Assembly (NCBI GenBank): GCA_027031875.1
Contig: JALVPH010000004.1
Span: forward strand, 844 to 7,544
DNA from: Candidatus Parcubacteria bacterium
Lineage (GTDB): Bacteria; Patescibacteriota; Minisyncoccia; Phycocordibacterales; UBA1006
Reading direction: 5' to 3'
Length of the DNA: 6,701 bases
Below are positions 1 to 5,522 of this stretch, piece by piece. The notes below the pieces were generated by a model. That model ran no database searches, was not told where the DNA came from, and saw only the letters and a program-made list of their open reading frames with translations. The translations under genes were made by a program, and so were the position numbers. Positions within the stretch are counted from its first letter, which is position 1. Each line of letters begins with the position of its first letter.

Positions 1-372
1 GTGTATGAGAAGACGTGAGCGAACAGTTAAGAGGAGTTCTTTCCCTTGCGGGTAGATAAAAATAACACGCGTCGGTTCTCGTAGCTCCTCGATTTCCTTG
101 AGGAGTGCGTTTTGACTTTCTACACCTATATCTTGAAATGCAACGAGGATAAATCTTCTGCTATCCCTCTCCCCCAGGCGTTCACGAAAGAATACTTTCG
201 CATCTTCTAGGTCCTGAATGCCGAGATACTCATAGTAGCGCGCAAAAAGCACCTCATTCGGGAAGAGGTCTTGTATCGTAGTGAGGAGGTGTTCCGGAGA
301 GTGCGTCTCTATTGCAATCGCTTGATGGGTTTCGTTCAGAATGTTTTTTAATTTGTCGTGAACAGGCTCCAT
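1..372 (-). CDS. holB: DNA polymerase III delta-prime-like clamp-loader subunit, partial (3' end beyond left edge)
   Basis: Only the first 124 codons are present; the gene runs off the left edge. The translation from the ATG at 372-370 contains NALLKEIEE (residues 88-96), then a hydrophobic strand VIFIY (103-107) and LLLTVRSRLL (113-122). These match the clamp-loader block usually written NALLKTLEEPP, VFIL, LLPTIRSRC, found in delta-prime and gamma/tau subunits. Delta-prime is a stator of the clamp-loader ring that loads the sliding clamp on primed DNA. The N-terminus is short: I see no P-loop GxxxxGK[ST], no zinc-binding cysteines, and the Walker B-like position reads FQDIG (79-83). So this is a reduced, non-ATP-binding version; E. 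coli delta-prime also does not bind ATP. It follows mreB after 9 bases, so it is probably co-transcribed from the mreB promoter. No Shine-Dalgarno sequence is visible. The family call is fairly firm; exact subunit identity needs the missing C-terminus. Confidence 0.7.
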   Translation of the reverse strand, partial: MEPVHDKLKNILNETHQAIAIETHSPEHLLTTIQDLFPNEVLFARYYEYLGIQDLEDAKVFFRERLGERDSRRFILVAFQDIGVESQNALLKEIEELREPTRVIFIYPQGKELLLTVRSRLLIH

Positions 373-381
373 AAAAAGTTA

Positions 382-1392
382 CTACTTTGTGATGATTGCC
401 TTTTTGTAAGTATCAATGTGTTCGAGTGCGATTCCCGTCCCTCGTGCAACACAGAGGAGAGGGTCATCGACGAGGTGTGCCTCAACTCCTGTTCGCCTCT
501 TGATGAGCTCCGGGAGGTTTCGTAGTTGAGAAGTTCCACCGGTGAGTACAATTCCGTTGTCGATGATATCAGATGCGAGCTCTGGCGGAACTTTTGCGAG
601 CACATCTTTCATCGCGCGTATCATACGCTTGAGATCCCCGTCGATTGCTTTCGTTACCTCATTCGTGCTTATCTTCACGGAGCGTGGAAGACCAGTTACA
701 TAATCTCGCCCCTTCACAATAACCTGGAGTTCATCTTCGAGAGAAATTGCAGAACCGATTTTAATTTTAATCTTCTCAGCAGTGCGTTCTCCAATTGCGA
801 GGTTGTGCTGTTTCTTCATCCACTCAATGATAGATTGATTGAGTTTCTGTCCTGCAACTTTTACAGAATTTGAAGCAACAATTCCTCCGAGTGAGATAAC
901 TGCAACATCAATCGTTCCTCCTCCAATATCCACAATCATGTAACCGTTCGGTTCTTGGATAGAGATTCCTGATCCAATCGCTGCGAGAATTGGCTCTTTC
1001 ACAACATAGGCGTTTTTTGCTCCCGCACGAAGTGCTGCTTCAATTACCGCGCGTCGTTCTGTGGAACTTATTCCTGCAGGGACGGAGAGGAGTACATCAG
1101 GCTTTATGAAAGAGAGTTTTCCAAGCGCGCGCTTGAAGTAGTAGTTGAGCATCTTTTCTGCTACTCGATAATCTGCGATTACTCCATCTTTCATTGGGTA
1201 GAAAGCACGAATATCATCGTGTGTTCGTCCAATCATCCTCTTTGCTTCTATTCCGAATGCGAGGATGCTGTTATCTGCAACAGATACCGCAACCACAGAG
1301 GGTTCGTTGAGGATAACCCCTTTTCCTGGGAGGTACACGAGAATGTTTGTCGTCCCAAGATCAATTCCAATTTTTTTTGAGAGAAGTGCCAT
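382..1392 (-). CDS. mreB: Rod shape-determining protein MreB (bacterial actin)
   Basis: A complete 336-residue protein of the usual MreB length. The actin-fold ATP-binding signatures are all present: phosphate-1 loop DLGTTN (residues 11-16), phosphate-2 loop VDIGGGTID (154-162) and adenosine motif GIVLTGGTSQL (280-290). VPAGISSTERRA (104-115), VKEPILAAIG (131-140, with E133 at the expected catalytic position), GERTAEKIK (201-209) and DDPLLCVARGTG near the end are typical MreB. MreB polymerises under the membrane and directs the cell-wall elongation machinery. The ATG at 1392 is chosen because the family begins a few residues before DLGTTN and a good promoter ends 11 bases upstream. The gene ends in adjacent TAG and TAA stops. 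It is followed after 9 bases by the holB-like gene, not by mreC and mreD. A run of eight A residues lies at codons 5-8. Confidence 0.97.
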   Translation of the reverse strand: MALLSKKIGIDLGTTNILVYLPGKGVILNEPSVVAVSVADNSILAFGIEAKRMIGRTHDDIRAFYPMKDGVIADYRVAEKMLNYYFKRALGKLSFIKPDVLLSVPAGISSTERRAVIEAALRAGAKNAYVVKEPILAAIGSGISIQEPNGYMIVDIGGGTIDVAVISLGGIVASNSVKVAGQKLNQSIIEWMKKQHNLAIGERTAEKIKIKIGSAISLEDELQVIVKGRDYVTGLPRSVKISTNEVTKAIDGDLKRMIRAMKDVLAKVPPELASDIIDNGIVLTGGTSQLRNLPELIKRRTGVEAHLVDDPLLCVARGTGIALEHIDTYKKAIITK

Positions 1393-1403
1393 ATACTCTG
1401 CCT

Positions 1404-1431
1404 AGTATAGAGAATTGAGTGGGCGTTGCAA
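1404..1431 (-). promoter_or_regulatory. Promoter of mreB (-holB-like)
   Basis: On the minus strand a -35-like TTGCAA (1431-1426) is followed by a 16-base spacer and a -10 box TATACT (1409-1404). A start site about 7 bases later, near 1397, would leave a 5' leader of only about 5 bases before the mreB ATG at 1392. No Shine-Dalgarno sequence can fit in such a leader, so near-leaderless translation is implied. Confidence 0.6.
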
Positions 1432-1471
1432 GCGGAGAGTGTGGTTTGAGGAGGTGGGTGACGTTATGAGA

Positions 1472-1512
1472 GGAAGGGGCGGGTGCGTAAAACTTACGCA
1501 CCCGCCCCTTCC
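1472..1512. repeat. Perfect 19-bp inverted repeat with 3-base loop between divergent promoters
   Basis: The left arm 1472-1490 and the right arm 1494-1512 are exact reverse complements, with loop AAC (1491-1493). The stem is GC-rich (core GGGGCGGGTGCG). It lies between the divergent mreB and priA promoters and covers the place where a -35 box for priA would fall (about 1502-1507). No gene ends here, and neither side has a run of T residues: rightwards it is followed by CTTCTTCT, leftwards (minus strand) by TCTCATAACG. It is therefore not an ordinary terminator. It could be a cruciform, an operator for a dimeric regulator, an insulator between the two promoters, or a copy of a dispersed palindromic repeat. 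Confidence 0.9.
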
Positions 1513-1521
1513 CTTCTTCTG

Positions 1522-1530
1522 TGCTATACT
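1522..1530 (+). promoter_or_regulatory. Extended -10 promoter of priA
   Basis: TGCTATACT is an extended -10 element (TG, one base, then TATACT at 1525-1530). At the -35 position the sequence is the GC-rich right arm of the inverted repeat, with no match to TTGACA, consistent with an extended -10 promoter. The box ends 11 bases before the priA ATG, exactly as at mreB. The predicted leader is about 5 bases. The same nine bases occur before ftsZ. Confidence 0.55.
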
Positions 1531-1541
1531 GAGCATTAGTT

Positions 1542-3536
1542 ATGTACCTCATCGAAGTGATTCCACTCTCACGAAAACTTCCACAAGAAACGCTAAGCTA
1601 CCTTTCGAGGAAGCCTTTTGCACGTGGAGATGTCGTGTGTGCACCACTTCAAACGCAGACAATTGACGTGCTCGTTGTTCAATCCTCCGACATTCGCGAG
1701 AGAAAACAAGAGCTCAAATCACTCTCCTCTCGCCTTCGTTTTCTCTGTGAAGATACAAAAAAAGAAAATCCATTTTCTCCCGCATACCTCAAAGCAGTAT
1801 TTTCCTATACTGATCTCACTGGTATCCCTACGGGAGATATCATACGTGTGAGTAGTCCAAAGAAGATGTGGAAAGTGAGAGAAGAGACAATCGAAACATC
1901 TCACCCATCTTCCTCCTCTCCTTCCCTCCTCCAAGCACCTTACCGTGAGCGTGTGGATACACTTGCTAAATACGCGAAGAAGAAACAGAGTGAGCACATT
2001 TCGGTTCATATCATCATCCCTGAGAGAGAACAACGAGTGTTGTTTACAAGTCACCTACAGGAAAGATTAGGAAAGGATACAGTCTTTCTCCTTGATGGAA
2101 AAATGAGTGAAGCGAAACGAGAAAAAATACTTGAACACATCAGACGCAACCCATCCGTTCTCATCACAAGTATCCCCTTTCTCGATGTTCCCCTTGTACA
2201 CAAGGGCGCACTCGTCATCGAACAGTTTCATTCTGATATGTACCTCGCAACGCGCCTACCTTTCCTCAACTTGCGAAAGCTCATCATCACCTATGCGCGT
2301 GAGGCTGGTATCGAGCTCATCCTCTCTGATGTAGTCTTCGATTGGAGGGTGAAGAGGAGTGTTGGCGATACAGAACTCCCCCCCCTTCGAAAGATACCAC
2401 TCTTTTCGAACACCTCACTTACCTTCATCCCCTACCGTGAGGAACGCACAGAGAAGCTCTCAGACGAAGAGCGTATTGAGGAAATCTTACGGAAAATGCG
2501 TGAGGATTCTTTCCTCTTCAATCAACGTTTTGAAGAGCAGCTCACAACATCGGTTGAGAAGGGAGAGCGAGTATTTCTCTTTGCTCAAAAGAAACATTTT
2601 TCCTCACAACTCGTCTGTCTCGACTGCGGAAACGTTATTGGGGGTAGTTCACACCGTCTCGTACGTGAAGGAGAGAAAATTCGCTTTCTCAACCGAGAAA
2701 CCGGCGAACGAGAAGACGCACCTGATTTTTGCCCTGTATGTTCCTCGTGGAAATTGAAACCGCTCGGTGTAGGAAGCGAACGACTTAAAGAAGCACTTGA
2801 GAAACGCTTTCCAAAGAGAGAAGTTATTCTTATCGATGCGGAGCATGGAAGTCCGAGAGTGTGGAGGAAGCAAGTGTCTCAACTTGCAGAGAAAGAGAAC
2901 TACATTCTCATAGGAACAAAGCAGGTACTCCCCTACCTCTCTCTACTCAACGTCGATACACTCTTCATTCCAAGTCTTGATATTCACTTCTTTCTCCATC
3001 ACCCAGAGCAGGAGGAGCGTTACCTCTATGACCTCGCAACACTTGCACAGCACGCGAAGAAAACAGTCCTTCAAACTCGTCTTTTCTATAGGAAACACAG
3101 AGAGAACGAAGGCACAGAGAGAACAGATACTCCATTTCAGCGGATACTGAGTGAGAGGATAGAGAAGCTACTCCAAGAGAGAGAAAGACGAATTGCAGAA
3201 AGGTTTTCCGCTGAGAAGAGAAAGACAGAGGTGTTTACCCAATCGCTCCCGCTCTGGAACCTCCTCTCTGGAGTGATTTTTCAACGAGAGTATCTCTCGC
3301 TCCTCGAAAAGGTAAGGGGGCAGTATCCTCTCCCAATTGCTATTCTCTCTTTTCGAGAAACTATTTCACAGCAGGCGCTTAGTGCTTACCAGGGTGAAAT
3401 CTTCTCCCTCCTCTCTGTGAGAGGGAAAAAGGTAGTTATATTCGTGAGGAGGAAGGAAGGTTGGGAGAGTGCGTTTCCTTCACTTGTAGCATCTCTCATA
3501 CGACAGTACTCCCTGTTACAACTTTCTTTCCTGTAA
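1542..3536 (+). CDS. priA: PriA-family primosomal protein N', degenerate (predicted ATPase-inactive)
   Basis: A 664-residue protein, somewhat shorter than typical PriA (about 730). PriA restarts stalled replication forks by binding fork DNA and helping reload the replicative helicase. The N-terminus (residues 3-48, with VIPLSRKL and RGDVVCAPL) resembles the PriA 3'-DNA-binding domain. The helicase core keeps the family order, but its catalytic motifs are lost. Where GVTGSGKTE is expected after LLQ, APYRERVDT is found (132-140). The DEEH box reads EQFH (227-230). The GSATPS region reads SDVVFDW (262-268). The arginine-finger motif VAGRAGR reads LAQHAKK (501-507). IIIPE (157-161), GVGSERLKEAL (409-419) and LIGT (456-459) keep their places. 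Zinc-binding cysteines are cut to one set, CLDC (359-362) and CPVC (397-400), where PriA usually has eight. A run of eight C residues lies near codons 279-281. It could be a structural fork-binding factor without helicase activity. The LOG gene follows after 12 bases. Confidence 0.8.
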   Translation: MYLIEVIPLSRKLPQETLSYLSRKPFARGDVVCAPLQTQTIDVLVVQSSDIRERKQELKSLSSRLRFLCEDTKKENPFSPAYLKAVFSYTDLTGIPTGDIIRVSSPKKMWKVREETIETSHPSSSSPSLLQAPYRERVDTLAKYAKKKQSEHISVHIIIPEREQRVLFTSHLQERLGKDTVFLLDGKMSEAKREKILEHIRRNPSVLITSIPFLDVPLVHKGALVIEQFHSDMYLATRLPFLNLRKLIITYAREAGIELILSDVVFDWRVKRSVGDTELPPLRKIPLFSNTSLTFIPYREERTEKLSDEERIEEILRKMREDSFLFNQRFEEQLTTSVEKGERVFLFAQKKHFSSQLVCLDCGNVIGGSSHRLVREGEKIRFLNRETGEREDAPDFCPVCSSWKLKPLGVGSERLKEALEKRFPKREVILIDAEHGSPRVWRKQVSQLAEKENYILIGTKQVLPYLSLLNVDTLFIPSLDIHFFLHHPEQEERYLYDLATLAQHAKKTVLQTRLFYRKHRENEGTERTDTPFQRILSERIEKLLQERERRIAERFSAEKRKTEVFTQSLPLWNLLSGVIFQREYLSLLEKVRGQYPLPIAILSFRETISQQALSAYQGEIFSLLSVRGKKVVIFVRRKEGWESAFPSLVASLIRQYSLLQLSFL

Positions 3537-3541
3537 GTTTT

Positions 3542-3550
3542 TGATAAGAT
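3542..3550 (+). promoter_or_regulatory. Possible extended -10 promoter for the LOG-family gene
   Basis: TGATAAGAT has the form TG, one base, TAAGAT, like the extended -10 boxes of priA and ftsZ, but matches TATAAT less well. No -35 box stands at the right distance; TTACAA at 3516-3521 is too far away. If used, transcription would begin at about the second ATG (3558), giving a leaderless mRNA and a product three residues shorter. Read-through from priA is the alternative. Confidence 0.3.
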
Positions 3551-4244
3551 GGCGAGTATGAAAAATATATCGGAATTAGAAAAAATGATGCAGATGTGTA
3601 AGGAAGGTGCGCATGAAGATATCATCAAGACACGTCTCTGCGTCGTGCAAAAAGAACTCGAAGAGGGATTTAAACTTGTAAATAAGTATGAGAAGTCAGT
3701 AACGATATTTGGATCAGCCCGTTTTCCAGAGGAGCATCCTTACTCTCTCAAAGCGACGGAACTTGCAAAACGACTCGCGGAACACGGATACGCAATCGTA
3801 ACCGGTGGAGGCCATGGAATTATGGGAGCAGCTCACAAGGGTGCATACCTTGCAGGAGGGGCATCAGTAGGGATGAATATTGAGTTACCTCATGAACAGA
3901 CGATGAACGAGTACATAAGCGACTACCTTGAGTTCCACCACTTCTTCACACGAAAAGTAGTGATGGCATATTCCGCAGAAGCCTACATCTACTTCCCTGG
4001 TGGTTTTGGAACGATGGATGAATTCTTTGAAATCCTCACGCTCAAACAAACGCGAAAAATTCCAAATGTTCCAATATATCTCTTTGGAGCTGAGTACTGG
4101 ACAAGACTTGAGCTCTTCTTTCGAGAGGTGCTTCTCAAGTTTGAGACAATTTCTCCAGAAGACCTTACCCTCTACACTATTACCGATGACATCGATGAGG
4201 TGGTGCAAGGGGTTCTCAACTCCCCACTTCGTCGAGAACGATAG
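3549..4244 (+). CDS. LOG-family Rossmann-fold protein (TIGR00730-like phosphoribohydrolase)
   Basis: A 231-residue protein with the LOG signatures in order: FGSAR (residues 54-58), VTGGGHGIMGAAHKGA (84-99), FFTRK (132-136) and PGGFGTMDE (150-158). The family's active site combines the RK pair and the PGGxGTxxE loop. Characterised LOG enzymes release free base from nucleoside 5'-monophosphates (cytokinin activation in plants, AMP or related substrates in bacteria). The bacterial substrate cannot be told from sequence. No signal peptide or membrane segment is seen, so it is cytosolic. The N-terminal 45 residues are a charged, probably helical extension. ATG 3549 is listed as the longest start; ATG 3558 is equally possible and fits the -10-like box better. 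It lies 12 bases after priA, so it may share that transcript, and it ends at a clear terminator. LOG family is firm; enzyme activity is inferred. Confidence 0.9.
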   Translation: MASMKNISELEKMMQMCKEGAHEDIIKTRLCVVQKELEEGFKLVNKYEKSVTIFGSARFPEEHPYSLKATELAKRLAEHGYAIVTGGGHGIMGAAHKGAYLAGGASVGMNIELPHEQTMNEYISDYLEFHHFFTRKVVMAYSAEAYIYFPGGFGTMDEFFEILTLKQTRKIPNVPIYLFGAEYWTRLELFFREVLLKFETISPEDLTLYTITDDIDEVVQGVLNSPLRRER

Positions 4245-4247
4245 ACG

Positions 4248-4273
4248 AACAGCTTCTCATCGAGCTGTTTTTT
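4248..4273 (+). terminator. Rho-independent terminator after the LOG gene
   Basis: Stem AACAGCT (4248-4254) pairs perfectly with AGCTGTT (4263-4269) around an 8-base loop; T residues run from 4268 to 4273. It begins 3 bases after the LOG stop codon, so it should end the priA-LOG transcript. The next element, the ftsZ extended -10 box, starts on its last T. Confidence 0.8.
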
Positions 4274-4281
4274 GCTATACT
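4273..4281 (+). promoter_or_regulatory. Extended -10 promoter of ftsZ
   Basis: TGCTATACT, identical to the nine bases before priA, with TATACT at 4276-4281. The -35 position falls inside the terminator hairpin (around 4253-4259, best fit TTCTCA, poor). Transcription should start near 4288-4290, giving a leader of about 37 bases. That is much longer than at mreB and priA. The leader has no Shine-Dalgarno sequence and only a small possible hairpin (ACGG 4285-4288 with CCGT 4300-4303). Confidence 0.55.
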
Positions 4282-4325
4282 ACGACGGTAACTACTTATC
4301 CGTATTATTTGTAACACATATTACT

Positions 4326-5489
4326 ATGCCAAAAGTAAATCCAAAGATTGAGACATTCGCACGCATCAAGGTTATCGGAGTTGGTGGCTCTGGAGCAAAT
4401 GCAATTAACCATATGATTGACTCCAAAATTAATGGGGTGGAATTCATCGCGATTAACACTGATACACAAGATCTACACCACTCACGTGCAGATAAAAAAA
4501 TCCATATTGGAAAAAACCTCACGAAAGGTCTCGGATCTGGAATGAATCCAGAAATCGGCCGCGCATCTGCTGAGGAAACGAAAGCAGAAATTCAAGAGGC
4601 AATTAAGGGCGCTGATATGGTGTTCATTGCCGCAGGAATGGGAGGAGGAACCGGAACAGGTGCTTCCCCAGTTATCGCGCGCATCGCGAAAGAGGAAGGA
4701 ATACTCACGCTTGGCGTCGTAACAAAACCATTCAGTTTTGAAGGCGCACAGAGAAGGAAGATCGCAGAGCGAGGAATTGAAGAGCTTGAGAAAGAAGTAG
4801 ATGCACTCGTTACCATTCCAAACGATCGACTTCTTGGAGTTGCAGGGGAAGATATGTCATTTAAGCAAGCGTTTGCGGTTGCTGATGATGTGCTCAAACA
4901 AGCAGTACAAGGAATCTCCGAACTCATTACAACTCCTGGAATTATCAATATCGATTACGCAGATATTGAAACCACATTGAAAGATGCAGGATCTGCATTT
5001 ATGGGAATTGGAATTAAATCAGGAGAGAATCGTGCAAAAGAAGCAGCGCTCGAAGCAATCAACTCCCCTCTTCTCGATGTGGAGATTGATGGCGCAAAGC
5101 GTGTCCTCTTCGCTATCTCTGCGGGGGATGATCTCACAATGAATGAGGTAAATGAAATCGCACAGACAATTACCGAATCTATCGACGATGACGCACGCGT
5201 TATCTTTGGAACAATCCATGATCCTTCACTTAAAAAAGGTGAAGTGAAAGTAACTGTTATTGCTACTGGTTTTGAAGGAAAACCTTCCACAAAGAAGTTT
5301 GGAACGATGTTCGGGACGCAAGCTCACATCGAGCGTCCAGGTTTAGAGAAAGAGATTCCACAAAAGAGTGAAGGTAAGAAAAAGGAAAATATCGATGAAG
5401 GAGACGAAGATATCGAAATCATCGATGATGCTGATGACTCTGATACAGACTGGGCATCCATCCCTGCCTTTCTTAGGAGGAAGAAATAG
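4326..5489 (+). CDS. ftsZ: Cell division protein FtsZ (bacterial tubulin)
   Basis: A complete 387-residue protein of normal length. It forms the GTP-dependent Z-ring at midcell that recruits the division machinery. The nucleotide-binding loop VGGSGANAINHM (residues 19-30), the tubulin signature GGGTGTG (106-112), VTKPFSFEG (132-140), IPNDRLL (164-170) and the T7 loop NIDYAD (208-213, with the aspartates needed for GTP hydrolysis) are all intact. The C-terminal linker is short: a lysine-rich stretch (342-354), then a very acidic one (357-375). The conserved C-terminal peptide ends IPAFLRRKK (379-387), the binding site for membrane anchors such as FtsA or SepF. ATG 4326 is chosen because the family begins about here and the in-frame TTG at 4272 lies inside the promoter. 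It stands alone between two terminators; no ftsA, ftsQ or mur gene is adjacent. Confidence 0.98.
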   Translation: MPKVNPKIETFARIKVIGVGGSGANAINHMIDSKINGVEFIAINTDTQDLHHSRADKKIHIGKNLTKGLGSGMNPEIGRASAEETKAEIQEAIKGADMVFIAAGMGGGTGTGASPVIARIAKEEGILTLGVVTKPFSFEGAQRRKIAERGIEELEKEVDALVTIPNDRLLGVAGEDMSFKQAFAVADDVLKQAVQGISELITTPGIINIDYADIETTLKDAGSAFMGIGIKSGENRAKEAALEAINSPLLDVEIDGAKRVLFAISAGDDLTMNEVNEIAQTITESIDDDARVIFGTIHDPSLKKGEVKVTVIATGFEGKPSTKKFGTMFGTQAHIERPGLEKEIPQKSEGKKKENIDEGDEDIEIIDDADDSDTDWASIPAFLRRKK

Positions 5490-5493
5490 GGTG

Positions 5494-5522
5494 AAAAGAG
5501 CGGGTTTCTACCCACTCTTTTT
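5494..5522. terminator. Shared hairpin terminator of ftsZ and the convergent nuclease gene
   Basis: Arms AAAAGAG (5494-5500) and CTCTTTT (5515-5521), one C/A mismatch, then GGGT (5502-5505) pairing with ACCC (5510-5513) around loop TTCT. Rightwards it ends in a T run (5518-5522), 4 bases after the ftsZ stop. Leftwards the arm supplies TTTT on the minus strand, so it can also end the nuclease transcript. The last codons and the TAG stop (5510-5508) of the nuclease gene lie inside the hairpin. Confidence 0.8.

Noticed and set aside
526..873. Plus-strand open frame of 115 codons opposite mreB
   Set aside because: It lies wholly inside mreB on the other strand. mreB shows full family motifs; this translation has no recognisable domain and no start signal.
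1472..1520. Rho-independent terminator at the 19-bp hairpin
   Set aside because: No gene ends here on either strand and no T run follows the stem in either direction.
1415..1666. Plus-strand open frame running through the divergent region into priA
   Set aside because: It crosses the 19-bp hairpin and the priA promoter and overlaps priA in another frame. The translation looks like random cysteine/arginine-rich sequence.
4272..4325. Upstream in-frame TTG start for ftsZ
   Set aside because: The 18 extra codons lie on the terminator's T run, the promoter and the leader. FtsZ proteins start near MPKVNPKIE, so ATG 4326 is used.
5224..5248. Hairpin CTTCAC/GTGAAG within ftsZ
   Set aside because: Only 6 bp with a 9-base loop in coding sequence; easily due to chance.
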